A stretch of DNA of 64,000 nt, taken from the NCBI RefSeq assembly GCF_035222375.1, contig NW_026946363.1, forward strand, positions 4,960,001-5,024,000, written 5' to 3'. Positions 25,900 through 38,119 of the stretch are shown here, in pieces (positions within the stretch are counted from its first letter, which is position 1; the number at the start of each line of letters is the position of its first letter). The notes under the pieces were generated by a model, which was given only the letters and a program-made list of their open reading frames with translations, made no database searches and was not told the origin of the DNA. This DNA comes from Podospora pseudocomata (taxonomy: Eukaryota; Ascomycota; Sordariomycetes; Sordariales; Podosporaceae). A program made the translations under genes and the position numbers.

Positions 25900-26726
25900 A
25901 TGGCAACCATGATCGACAACGACGCCATCCCCTCCTACAGCCGAACAACTCTCGATGCCCTCTCCCCCGATGACTTCGAAACAGCCTCCATTCGCTCCGC
26001 CGCTCCCTCGTACAGTAAGTCCCTCAGCTTTCCCCCCACCCCTTCCCTATTCCCCCAGTACTAACTCTCCCTTCAGCTAGCGACGCTCCCAGTTATCACA
26101 CCTTAAACCCCCACCCAGACCCAACACCCCCCTATTCCCCCCCTCCACCATCCTCCTCCTCCACGTCCCCTTCTTCCCTCCCCCCCTTACTCCCCCCATC
26201 AACCTCCCCCACTCCCACCCGGGGCCTCCCCCCGGTGCCCACCGGCCCAATCCCCTCCCCCTCCCTATCCCTATCCTCCTTCCGCATCCCCTCCTGGTCC
26301 CCATCCAACCCCCAAGCGCGTCACTACCACAACGTCGCCCTCCGCCGCGCCGCCTCGTCGTCGACCTCGTCGCCGAACAACGCCTCCCAGGAGACACTGA
26401 GAAGAGTCATGCTGGAGCGCATAGAGGAGGAGGAGTCCCGCCGGAGAATCAGACCGTTGGAAGACCCGTATCTGGTCGGGGAGGCAGCCGCCACGAGGGC
26501 GAGGCAGGAGAGGTTGGCGAGGGAGAATGGGAATGATATCCTGATTAGGGAGAACAGGAGGTGGGATTGGTTTCTGAGGCAGATGAAGGAGCGGGAGGAG
26601 CGAGAGGAGAGGATAAGGCGGTTGGGGGGAGGGGGGGCAAGTGGAGAGGGGAGCGGTGGGAGGACTGGGTTTGGCATTGTTGGGAGGGGGGGGAGGTTGG
26701 CCTTTAGAGTTGGGGGGAGGTCGTGA
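25900..26726 (+). CDS. Conserved-looking fungal protein of unknown function
   Basis: Two exons: 25900-26014 and 26077-26726, joined in phase 1 over a 62-nt intron, 254 residues. Residues 1-40 are acidic and repeat an APSY motif on both sides of the junction. Residues 45-110 are almost entirely Pro, Ser and Thr. The C-terminal half is a highly charged helix: an ETLRRVML start, then RRRIRPLEDPYLVGEAAA, RARQERLARE and a WDWFLRQMKEREEREER core, ending in a Gly-rich tail. The charged helical block with its WDWFL core resembles an uncharacterised family common in filamentous ascomycetes; no function is known to me. No signal peptide or membrane segment. The first ATG is used; a second in-frame ATG lies three codons later. 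Confidence 0.8.
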
Positions 26727-27530
26727 TTAATTGGTGAGGTGAAGGCGGCGGTTTCCATCATAAAAAAGGGGGGGGGGATACACGGCCCGCCTTTTCATGT
26801 TGCCAAGGATTGTGGTCTTTGGGTCTCTTGCTTCGTTTCTTTTACCGTTCATTTTGGGATGCCAATTTTGGGAAACATTTTTGGGTTGCATTGGGTCGGT
26901 ATCCCTTTTTTATTTCTCTGTTCTTTTCTTCTCTCGTAAACGAGAAACATTAGAGACGGCGTTTTTTTTTGGAGGTATCTGGCATGTGCTTCGGAACGCA
27001 TTTTCATCAACATCATCGCTGGGTTGGACGATGGAACATTTTGCTGCGTATTTCTGGTGGAAACACTTTTTCTTCTTCTTCTCTGTTTGGGTGTAAAAAG
27101 TTAGGTTTAGTCTGTATCCCGAGGAGGAGAGCTCTTCTAGTTAGTCTGGCTAGCCAGGAAACTCAATTTGAAAGCAATGGGTTCTACTTTGTTTGGTGTC
27201 TGCTAGTTCCCAGAGTGACGGGTGCTCGAGCCGACTTACGAACCAGACTAGGGTGACACTATTGTTCGATGATGATAACGGACTTGCAAGGTCTAGTGTA
27301 TTTCTTACACTCCAAAAAAGTGGCAGGGTCTATTTCTCGTATCGAATTCTGTAACCCTGTTTGTCGCCTCCGTCATTCATCCCATGATGCCTATATAAAC
27401 AAGTAAACATCCGTCAACGCCGGGCCAAATGCTACTGATAACCGCCTCTCACCAGCCGCGTCTCGGCTTGTTATACACTGTTGTTGTACAAATTGTACCT
27501 TCGCTCGCTTCTCCGGTAAACAAATGACAC
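26727..27530. other. Intergenic stretch between convergent genes
   Basis: About 800 bp between the ends of two convergent genes, T-rich in its first half, presumably both 3' untranslated regions. No gene seen. Confidence 0.55.
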
Positions 27531-28228
27531 TTAGCCCTTGCTCTTGGTGTTGAGAATGAGACCGACGATGAGGCTGGAGATGATGGTTAGCACTAGCAGA
27601 GTCAGTTGTTGAGAGGTAGAACATACCCATAAAGACCAAGAACTTCTCCGAAAATGAGAATAAGCACCATGCCGACAAACACTCTCGACTGTTGCATGTA
27701 CGATCTGACACCCTTGTCGCCAACAACGCCAATGCAATAACCGGCAGCAAGACCTGTGAGTCCCACTGACAGCCCACAGGCAAGATGCATGAAGCCGTTG
27801 AACAGGCTGTAGTTGGCACCCCCGGCATCAGGTGGCGCAAGGTCCTGGGCGATCAGGACTGAGATGACGAGGGCGTAGACGGCGATGATACCCGACATGA
27901 CGACGGGGATCAGACACTTCATGATCAGGTCTGGCCTGAAGGTGCCCACACCCGCGATACCAATGCCGGCCTTTGCGGTACCATATGCTGCACCCATGCC
28001 TGTGATGACGATGTCTTGTTAGTATGTCTTCGGATTCGCTGAGGATATTTCGGTGGAGAGTTCGAGAGATGGGTTGAACATACTGCCAAAGATCATGGCT
28101 GCAGCGATGCCGGCCTGGAAGAGAGTCTGTCAGCAAGGTTGCGATATGCGACAGCCAACAACACCGGGAACTGGACTTACCATTCCGAAGAAGGGCGCGA
28201 ACTTGGGGGAGAGCTCCGAGTCAGCCAT
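27531..28228 (-). CDS. V-type ATPase proteolipid subunit c
   Basis: Four exons: 28228-28181, 28114-28084, 27999-27627 and 27573-27531 (introns of 66, 84 and 53 nt), 164 residues, close to the usual length of 160-165. This is the membrane rotor subunit that carries protons across the vacuolar membrane. Four hydrophobic helices are visible, with the family sequences [28 protein letters not shown] and [18 protein letters not shown]. The essential proton-binding glutamate is E145 in helix 4. The C-terminal NTKSKG tail comes from a 43-nt last exon. All splice sites keep frame. Its neighbour, the Rho GEF, is divergent and 1.3 kb away. Confidence 0.96.
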
Positions 28229-29506
28229 GGTGAGATGTCTCCAATTCAAGACGGATTCGGGTTGTAGATGACGGCTAGAAGCGAATGGGCGACGATAAAG
28301 GTGGACGTCGGCCAGGCGTAGGGGTTTGGGAGAGCTCGACGTTGTTGTCTCTGCCTCCAGTGCACTGCACGACAAACAGCACGGCACAGCTTGGATGTTA
28401 CGAAGCCGCCAAGGCCAAGCACCACCCGCAGCTTGGGGGAGCCGTTCAGTGCTAACCTGCCAAGATCAGCCTTCCCTTTGCTTCAGGTGACGGCGCACGT
28501 GATATTTCAGTTGGCTTGGAATAGCTTGTTTACCGTTACACAGGGTCACAGTGCCACAGAGCTTGATTTGGGGCCACCTGCATCATCGCCAACCAGACGC
28601 GATAAGCAAAACAGTCCGGAAACTTTCGCTCCCCTGGTTGGATAAACACGCGTCGTTTTTTTTTTTTTGGCACCTGTGTCTGTGAGACTCACCAAAACTG
28701 GTTCAGCTGACCACATGGAATATACGGGATAATGCGAGAAATTAATCATGAGGTGCTTATCATGTTGACCTAAGGTAAGGTAACTAACTGTAATTCGAGA
28801 TTGCCTTGAAATTTAGGCCCAAGGTGGAAGAGACAGACAGGGGCGGCGGGATGCTGCGCCCACTCTCCGGCATCCACCCTTGAGGCCCTGTAAGGACCAC
28901 TTTGGCCTCGCTGGGTGTGAAGGCTCTCCTTTCTGTCGAGAGATTGATCGTGTCGCCATTTGATATCGTGTCCTACCCATTTCCATTCTCTTGAACAGTC
29001 GGTGAGGGATGCGTCCGTACATCTAATCGGCCGCTGTGCACCCCCGAGCCAGCCACTCAGAAGCTACCGGCTCCTAGGCCCATCCGGCCAAAAATTGTCG
29101 TTAGGGGGCAACGTCCAATAACGTCAGCTCTGGCCGTCCGTGACACCGACCGGAAACAATCTCGACGAACGGCAGCCCTTCTCCGACGACACACGTTCCT
29201 TTACCTGCCATTACCTACAATACTCCAGCGATAGCCAGCCGTTGGCAACGGATACACCGTGTTTGTCAGGAGCACACTGGGCTTTTGTAGCTGGCCGAGA
29301 CCATCGTTTGCCTGCCCTGTGAGGTGCGACATCTAGACCAGACCGTTCCCCGTCGAGGTAGCCGGCGAGACGTCGACACCGAGATACGAGTAAGTTTATT
29401 TCCTTCCCCACTTTTTGCTTCCATTCTCGAACAGGAGGGCATCCCGCCGCCCATCTACTAGAATCCCCAACCCAGATTCGGCTGCTGATGGGATACACAC
29501 GCAGAC
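28229..29506. promoter_or_regulatory. Shared upstream region of VMA3 and the Rho GEF
   Basis: 1.28 kb between two divergent starts, holding both promoters and 5' untranslated regions. An 11-T run lies near 28657-28669. No additional gene was recognised. Confidence 0.5.
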
Positions 29507-32500
29507 ATGGCCGATTATCAACCGGACCGTGTGACACAGTCGAGGCATCACCAGCAGGGACATGCCGACACCTACCAGCGAGATGCCGCCTTCTCCAACA
29601 TCTTTGGCGCCGCACCGCCCCCGGGCCGTTCGCAGACTATGACCTCGTCCGTCCACCCGCCCGAATTCATGCAACCGGGTCGCACCCAAACTATGACATC
29701 CACTTCGGGCATGTCGGACATGCAGCGACCTCCGCCTCAACGGCCACCTCATGGCGGGGGAGGAGGAGGAGGAGGAGGAGGAGGATACGGCGGGCCTATG
29801 CCGCGACAGCGGCCGAACGACCGAGGAGGGTACGACTACTACCAGGCGCAAGGTCAACCGCGCTCGGCTTCGACCGGAAACCAGGTCCCGTCGCCTCAGT
29901 TTCTTCAGCAACAGCAACAACGGCGCCCCTTCCCCGGAAGCCCGTCGCCGCAGCAGGGGCAACAGGGCTACCCGCCTCAGCACTATAACCAGCAATATCA
30001 GCAGCAACCGCCGCCGCGCAGGCCACCTCAGGGGTCGCCGCCCCAGGACTATCACAGCCCTCAGCAAACCGCAACCCAACGGTTCTACCAAGGCGGCAGA
30101 CCCGCTCCGGCGATGAATGCCGACCCCTATCGATCTCAGTCTCTGGCGAGCTATCCGAGAGGACCCCCGATGTATCAACCTCCTCCGCAACAATACCAGC
30201 AACAAGCCCCATCTGCCAACGCCCTTCGCAATGCTCAGTATAGTAACCAGCACTCGGCGCGGACCACCGCACAGGGCCGGGTTGTGCCCGAGAGACACTT
30301 TGAGGATCGTTCCAATACCATGACCGGTTATCCCTCCCACGATCGAGATTCTCACCAGACGATGAGTGGCCGCGTGATTCCGAATAGAAGGCCGGCGGGG
30401 CGCGACAGTAGCGGTGGTCATTCGGTGACGGCAGACTATCTGGCCAATAGCTCGCATAGCTCGCCAAATCCAGGGCATGCTATGGGGTACGGCCCCCCCG
30501 GATCTCAGACAAGGACGGTCAGTATGGCCTCCTCAGTTGGAAACGACAGCCAAAGGACAATGTCGATGGCCAGCACCATCACACCTTCGATAGCCCCAAC
30601 AGACAGAAGCGACACTACGATTGTTCAGAGGTCATCTGTAGGCAGTGAGAGACCACCGACAGCCAGAATTCGGCCACCAATTGTGTACCCGGCTCTCCTA
30701 TCTCGTGTTGCCGAGTGTTTCCGGCGAAAGATTGTGGTGGGAGACAGGACCAAGAACGAACTGACATACACCAACGCCTTTAGCGGTGCCGAGGCGGTTG
30801 ATGTTTTGTCTTACATTATCAGAACCACAGATCGAAACCTGGCTTTGCTACTGGGGCGCGCACTCGACGCACAAAAGTTCTTTCACGACGTCCAGTACGA
30901 ACATAGGTTGCGCGACTCGACCTACGAAATGTACCAGTTCCGCGAGACGATGTCGGACGAAGCGAACGAGGAACCGGGGGTAAACGGTGTCTTTGTACTG
31001 CTCTCCGAGTGTTACTCTCCAACTTGCACCAGAGATCAACTGTGCTATTCTATTGCATGCCCAAGACGACTGGAGCAGGTGTCTAGGCTCAAGCTGACTA
31101 TGGGTCCTGGTCTCAAAAGAGAAGGAGAGGCCACGGTTGGTGACGATGATGTTGATCAAACAGACGAACAAAGACTCTGGATCAACACCGTTCCCAAGGA
31201 GATTGCTGACAGCATCGGAGATCGTGAAAAGAAGAGACAGGAGGTTATTGCGGAAGTCTGCTACACGGAAAGAGATTTCGTCAAGGACTTGGAGTATCTT
31301 CGTGACTTTTGGATCTTCCCACTGCGTGGAAAGATCAACGGCATGTCGCCACTTCCACCACAGAGACGAGAAAAGGTGGTCAAGACGATTTTCAGCAATA
31401 TCATCGATCCGCCAAGTATCCACGCCGTCAGCTCCAAGTTTGCCAGGGCACTTACGGAGCGTCAGCAAAAGACGCCGGTTGTCAAAAACATTGGTGACGT
31501 GTTCCTGGAGTATGTGCCGCACTTCGAGCCGTTCATTCACTACGGTTCCAAGCAGCTGGAGGGCAAGCACGAGTTCGAAAATGAACGGGCCATAAACAAG
31601 GACTTTGCACTTTTTGTGGATGAAATTGAACGGCGGAGGGAGTCGAGGAAACTGGAACTGAACGGTTACCTGACAAAACCGACGACGAGGCTGGCCAGGT
31701 ATCCGTTGCTGTTGGAGAACGTCTTGAAATACACTGAAGACGGCAACCCTGATAAGGAGGATATTCCCAAGGTGCTGACCTTGATCCGTGATTTCCTCAG
31801 CAGGGTGAATGCGGAGTCTGGAAAGGCTGAGAATCGTTTCAACTTGCGCAGACTTCACGAGAACCTCAAGTTCCGTCCCAACGAAAGGGTCGACTTGAAG
31901 CTCACACATGAGGGCCGTGAGATGGTGTACAAGACTCAGTTCAAAAAGACGCCGACGGAAACGACAGCCGATATCACTGCTTACTTGTTTGACCATGCTA
32001 TCCTTTTGGTTCGGATCAAACAGGTGGGCAAGACGGAGGACATTAAAGCGTATAGGAGGGTAAGTGATCGGGACAGGATGTTTTTAGATACAGGGCTAAC
32101 ATGGCTCTAGCCGATTCCGCTGGAGCTTCTTTCCATCAAGGAGATGGACGAGGTTATTCCACAGTCTGGTTCCGTCAAGAGGACATCGTCTAGTTTACTG
32201 CCTCTTCGCGCGGCCAATGACACCAAAAAGGGCGAATGGCCCGTCACTTTTCGGCATCTAGGCAAGAACGGTTACGAGCTGACGCTGTATGCTTCGAGCC
32301 AGTCCGGACGACAGAAGTGGCTCGAGTTCATCGATGCTGCGCAGTCCAAGCTGAGAGCCCGTGCCGACTTCTTCAACACGACTGTCATCTCGTCTGGCTT
32401 CTTCTCGCCCCAGAACAAGATCAACTGCATCACGCCTTTCGATGGCGGTCGCAAGCTTATTTACGGTACCGACAGCGGCATCTACATGTCGGATCGTCGC

Positions 32501-33585
32501 GCCAGGGACGGAAACGCAGCACCGCGCCGTGTGATAGACGTGACGGGTGTGACGCAGGTTGATGTCCTAGAGGAATATCAGCTTCTGCTGGTTCTCTCCA
32601 ACAAGTCGCTGTTGTCGTATCAGCTCGGCGCGCTGGATCCCAACGAGCCGCTCTCGTCCAAGAGGGCCAAGAAGATTCAGAACCACTGTAACTTCTTCAA
32701 GTCGGGTATCTGTCTGGGGAGACATCTTGTCTGCTGCGTCCGAAGCAGCGCGCTGTCTACCACGATCAAGGTCTACGAACCGAACGACGCCATGTCCCGC
32801 ACCAAGAAGCAAAAAGGTCTCTCCAAAATGTTCAACGCCGGCCAGGACGAACTCAAGCCGTTCAAGGAGTTTTACATCCCCACCGAATCGACGTCGGTCC
32901 ACTTCCTCAAATCTAAACTGTGTGTCGCCTGCGCTAGAGGATTTGAAGTTGTTTCTCTCGAAACGCTGGAAACGCAATCGCTGCTCGACCAAGCCGACAC
33001 GTCACTGGATTTCGTGTCGAGGAAGGAAGGGGTCAAGCCTATTCACATTGAGCGCCTTAACGGGGAGTTTTTGCTGAATTACAGCGAGTTTTCGTTTTAT
33101 GTGAACAGGAACGGGTGGAGGGCGAAGCCGGAGTGGAGGCTGGACTGGGAAGGGTCACCGCAGGCGTTTGCGTTGAGCTACCCGTGGATTCTGGCGTTTG
33201 AGCCGAACTTCATCGAGCTGAGGCATTTGGAGAATCTGTCGGTGCATATTGTGCCGCATAGGAACTTGAGGATGCTGCATTGCAGCACGCATGAGGTGAG
33301 TTTCAACTCTGTTGACACTTGACAATGGACTTTACAAGTTTGTGTTGAGAGAGAATGGCTGGGAACTAACGGGTTGTACAGATCTTGTTTGCGTACGAGG
33401 ATGAGCAAGGACAGGATGTGGTTGGGGCGATTGACTTTTGGAAGAGCCAGAGGGGGAGTATGTACCCTGTTGATGGGGCGGCGCCGGCAGCGTTGCCGTC
33501 GACAGAGGGGGGTGGCCAAGGGGCGGCGTCGGGTACTTCGGGGCAGCAGCAGCAGCAGCCGCCTAGGTTGACGGTGAATATTTAA
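29507..33585 (+). CDS. Rho1 guanine-nucleotide exchange factor, ROM2 type
   Basis: Three exons: 29507-32059, 32111-33295 and 33382-33585 (introns of 51 and 86 nt), all in phase 0, 1313 residues. Order: a disordered Gln/Pro-rich N-terminus (residues 1-385) with a glycine run coded by GGA triplets near 29756-29788; a DEP domain (about 390-475); a RhoGEF/DH domain (about 580-775) containing RQEVIAEVCYTERDFVKDLE and YLTKPTTRLARYPLLLENVL; a PH domain (about 795-930); and a citron-homology CNH domain (about 950-1290). This is the architecture of yeast ROM1/ROM2, which load GTP on Rho1 at the plasma membrane to activate cell-wall integrity signalling. The tail ends in a polyglutamine stretch. The start is the first ATG before the disordered region; an upstream start cannot be excluded. 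Confidence 0.95.
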
Positions 33586-36500
33586 GTTTATCAAGAAGGG
33601 AAAGGGAAAGTAATATTCCGGTTTGGAAGTCTTTGAGTTCAAAGTAGGGGGGGGAGCGGTTTGCAGACGGGGTTTGAAGGAAGAGGAGCAGTAGCAGCAG
33701 GGTTGGAATACCTGGGAGAGTTTTCTTTTTCTTCAAAATTTCGGGAAGTTTCTATTGTAGTGTGGTTGGGATCGTGTAGTGATGTTTTTGTCTGTCTGAC
33801 TTTTTTTTTTCTGTTTGTTTTCTACATAACACACAAGTCCAAGGTATTATTACCTTTTTAACATGAGCAAGAAAGTTTTTGTTGGAAAAGTTTTGGGGGT
33901 ATAACTGGAGAAACAAGGGGCAAGGGGGGTTTTTGAGTTGGGTGTAATGCTAGGAAGGTTTGAAAGACAGATGGTTTTTTTTTTTTTTTTTTTCGCGTGT
34001 GTTGCGATGTTGTTTTTGCTCCGTGTTTACTTGGGAGGGAAAAGCATTTAGTTTATTTGTTAATACCTATGTGTGTAAAGTTCTCAAGGGGGGGGGGTGA
34101 TGGCTTTTTGTCTGTTGAGATAGTTTTGGGTGAGAATATAAGGGTGTCGAAAGTCAGTTTGTCTATTGTGCAGAATGTAGGGTTTGTTGGTGACTATGTG
34201 GTAGGTAGCCGATGTCATTATCAGAAGGAGGCTTGCATTCATTCAGCTTTGGTGGTGGTGTGAAGTGGGAGGTAAACATGGTACGGCTGAACTGTAGAGT
34301 TAAACAGGACGGAGGATCATCATGACGAGTGCTACTACCGATGTCCACGATGGGGGAGGTTGAAGGAAGCTTTTGGGAAAGTGAACCCCCGAGAAAGAGA
34401 TTATGGAGCGTGATGTCCGCAGATTTGGCATCTGTGCGGTTTGTTATGGCAGAATTGATCATCACCACCCTTGGGGATTCTTGATTGGGTTAACGGGAAT
34501 TCATGCACCGGATCGACCGATTGATCGGCTTCTGGGATTTGTGGATGGTGTGGTTGACTCTAGAGAAATCTTTCTTTTTCACTTCGAGGAGTTGGGAGAA
34601 AAGGATTGGGTAGGTTGTGGGCTCGGGAAGCAGGGGGGGACGGACGGTTGATCCGCTGTCACTTTGCAGGTAATGCATGTTGATGATGCATGGTGACCTG
34701 ACGGGAGACATAGGTAGGTACGAAGCTGATTTGACAGATCAAGGGAGAGGTCAAAAGAAAGGGAAATGCCACCGATATCGCTGTTGAGGAGGGAGGAGGG
34801 GGGGCGGTTGGTTTGTGAGACTTTTTCCTGTTTGCCATGTTGATAGACACACTGAGTCTTGTCGTAGTTGAGACGGGTACAGAAAGGGATAAGGTCTGGG
34901 TTGTCTTTTGATATGTCATATGTTTTCTTCTTCCTGTCGTCGATTTCTCGATGAAGCCAGGAGAAGGCCAACGGGAGTGCCGAACAGCCAAGTTGTCAGT
35001 GTCTCTAGACGAATGCCAACGTAGCTCTCGCTTGCTTTTTGGTTCTCGAACGGACCGATCTTGGGCAGTTTGGCAGTCCGGTTGCTGCTGCAGTGCACCA
35101 CTGCACCTCTGCCCTGTTGATGAAGCAGAAAAAAAAAAGATATTGCACAGACGCCCAAAGTGGGAAGACGAGGGATCGACGTTGTCCAAAAGGGGGTTTT
35201 GGTCCTGGTTTTGCATTCCCAAATCAAGAATAGGGTTTTGGTTAGCCTAGCGAATGGACATGCAGCTACTTTGTCTTGCCGGTGAGGGCATCTCGATGGG
35301 TGTTCAACAAACGTCGTTGGACATTGTCCTCCCCTCCTAAATGGAGGATTTCTTTGTGAGACTCCGTAAACGCGCGTCATGTTGCACTCAATCGGCAGGC
35401 AAAAAAGTGATAATCAGGGGATCAATGGAGAGGTGGACGGTGGGAGATACCCCGCTATGAACTCACCATGGAGCCATGTTGGTGTCTCTCACTGTGACTT
35501 GCAGTAGTGCTGAGATAGCTCTCAGGTGTGATTGTGATGTATGCCGAGTTGATCCGTCTGTCTTGGAGGAGGCTCAACTTCTTGTTTTGCATCAACGCAT
35601 ATCTCTCATCACATTGTTATGAAGATGATGCAAAAGCAGCAAGACAGAGTATTGGTGACAGCTGTCAACCCCCGAGCCGTCGAACGCCGTCACAGTGCAC
35701 TTTGTAACCGTTACCGAATGTTACGGTGACCATACCCAACCGTTGCCCAGTCCTATCCGCTGACAAGGGTCTCCCCAGACTCGAGATATTGTGGGGTATC
35801 GGTAACGGGAGGATGCTGGGGAGTGAGAAGCGGGAAAGGGGTCTCGCGGACAGGGGCATGTGACGATTTCAAATGTGAAATTGACATGTGTCGGGTACGG
35901 GAACAACGGGATCTTTTTTTTCCCTCTTGCTCTCTAAATTCTCCTACCGAGCGGTGGCGGCAACAAGGAAAAAGGAAGAATGCGCTCGGGCTCTTCACAG
36001 ACACAGACAACAAGATTTCGGATCGAAGGGAGATCAGGGCCGAGACCTTGTTGGAGGGGGAAAAAAAACCCAGGATCTACGCCAGAGAGGAACGGGTGGA
36101 GGAATGACTGGGGGAAAGGTGAGAGTCGGCTGTCCCCGGTGACATGACCCTTCGGAGCAACTCTGCGAGACATTTCACTGTTGTTCCTTGACTCTATCTG
36201 AGCGATGGACGGTGATGATGTGGCCATGGAAAGAAAACAATCCCGACAGCCTGGTTTTGGTTGGATTTGGGGCGGTGGAGAGCTAATCTGCTGTACGACT
36301 CGAACTGCAAAAACCCTTATGAGAATCCTGGCAGCTGAACCCCCAGATAAACAGTTTGAGGTCATTCTCTCCATCATTTGCGGGGAGAATGAGAGAAAAG
36401 AGAAGGTTTCTGCGCTCATCATGTATCATCTAGAATGCAGGAACAGGGGTGTGTGTGTAGGTGGTGTGTCGCTAAGATGGGCGTGTGTATGTGTGGGTAG

Positions 36501-37227
36501 GATTCGGACCCGCGTACTGCGTCCAACAAGTTAGACAACTTTGGCATTTTTGTCGAGTGTGGTGGTCCAATCAGAAGGGCAGGATTGGTGGTTCAAGACA
36601 GATTTCTCATGAGACTTCTTTTTCCTTTCCGTCTGATCTAACGTCGTGGTAGATCTCCGCAAGCCAAGCAGCCTGGCGGATCTGACGGGTGGACGGATGA
36701 AGCTTATCTCAACTTGGAAAGGAATGAGAAACCTGACGGGGAACAATGAGCTAACGGCCCGGCCGCTTGGACAACCGCTCAGTCTAGCCCCGACTGGGGG
36801 ACAAGGCCATCAGGTTCCTGTCTTGTCTCTTTTCTTACCCTCTCTTTCGGTCGTCCGAGATGATTGATTGATAGCTACCCGGATCTAAGTACATGGATAC
36901 AACATGATGGGAGAGGCTAAGACAAGCTATGCATTTCTGGGTCTGGGTGACCGACTGATGGTGATGTATTAATAGCCCTCTGACGTCTCCCTCACCTGCT
37001 TGCCCTGGGCCGTTCTTTTTTCTCATATTATTTGCTGCGTGGACTATTACTTTTTGTGCTCCTACCCACTGCACATCGTCGTCATAAGCTGTCATAATCA
37101 ATACATCTCGACGACCGCTCTCATAGGATCTGATACCAGTTGTTACTACCACCGGCAGCTACCTCCACAACCACTCTGTCTACGAGATATCGGTATTTGT
37201 GTCCATCTACCTACTCCGACCGCCAAA
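33586..37227. other. 3.6-kb intergenic stretch
   Basis: The first kilobase is T-rich on the top strand with long T runs (for example 33971-33992), fitting the 3' flank of the Rho GEF gene. The rest is ordinary sequence with short overlapping frames. No gene, RNA or mobile element could be supported. Confidence 0.5.
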
Positions 37228-37641
37228 ATGAACGCCTGCCCATGTGCAAACTATTATAATGTATGCTTTCGCTATCGTCGCCTGAATCTTGGTGACGGAT
37301 ACTAACGGCTCTGACTTACATAGAGACCCAACCCGAACCGTTGCACAAATTACGTATCCAAGTTCGGCGAGCGGTGTAAGCTCTGCGTCGTGAGTCATAT
37401 CCCCATTCCTCTCGGAATTTGTCAAATGTGCAATTTCTAATCAGCTCTCACAAATTCTCAGACAGTCAAGGACGGCCAGTCAATGACGCGAGGCTTGCTG
37501 CCCGAGGATGAGCTGTGGATGACTGCCACACCGGGGTACAATGACCAAGCTTATGGCAGCGGCGGTCAGGGATCCAAGAGTGGCAACAAGAAATCTGGGA
37601 GCAGCAGTGGCGGGTACATATCCTCGTGGTTGAGGAAGTGA
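37228..37641 (+). CDS. Small cysteine-rich protein of unknown function
   Basis: Three exons: 37228-37260, 37324-37389 and 37462-37641 (introns of 63 and 72 nt), 92 residues. Every junction is phase 0 with GTATG and GTGAG donors and TAG and CAG acceptors. The N-terminus has five cysteines in 32 residues: C4, C6, C18, C29 and C32, arranged C-x-C-x11-C-x10-C-x2-C, which could bind zinc. The C-terminus is a Gly/Ser/Lys-rich disordered tail ending SSWLRK. There is no signal peptide, so it is probably intracellular. I do not recognise the family. It is convergent with the membrane-protein gene at 38120-38795. The regular splice sites and open frame favour a real gene, but expression is unproven. 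Confidence 0.7.
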
Positions 37642-38119
37642 CTGAGGAAGATGAAGTGACTTTTGGCTTTTGTCGGAATATTGGTGCTGGAAACCATGAC
37701 GCATAGGAAAGCCTTACTATAGGCTGGAGTTCACGGGGAAGGGATACTGGAGTCTTGGAGTTTTACTTTGGTTTTGTGATGGGATGGGAAAAGGCACAGA
37801 CTGAACTTTGGGATTTTGGCAACTTGAGTGGAAGGGGCATTCAACTGGAACGATACCAAATATACTATAGACGGGGTAGGAACAATCAACACAGGACTTT
37901 ATCATATACAATAACAGTTCATCAAGCATCAAAGCTATGCTCCCTCTTTACAATCCAAAAGTGATACCCCCATGCGCCGCCCCGTACCTAACTCCAAAAA
38001 AAAAAATGATCATATCTCATACTCAAAAGAAATGGTGGGCTTTTTTGTTCCCATCACACTCGTGAAGTTGGACCCCCCGGCCCTACCCAGTCTCAGTTCC
38101 CGCCAGCACGCCCAGACAA
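37642..38119. other. Intergenic stretch between convergent genes
   Basis: 478 bp between two convergent stop codons, presumably both 3' untranslated regions; includes a 10-A run near 37996-38006. No gene seen. Confidence 0.55.

Noticed and set aside
29396-30478. 360-codon minus-strand open frame opposite the Rho GEF N-terminus
   Set aside because: Low-complexity Arg/Ser/Leu sequence arising from the antisense of Gln/Pro codons; the plus-strand frame continues into clear DEP, RhoGEF and CNH domains.
30848-31996. 382-codon minus-strand open frame
   Set aside because: Lies exactly opposite the RhoGEF domain and has no recognisable motif.
36495-36545. Minus-strand B-box-like sequence resembling the 3' end of a tRNA
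   Set aside because: The T stem pairs poorly, and no matching 5' acceptor strand or A box lies at the right distance.
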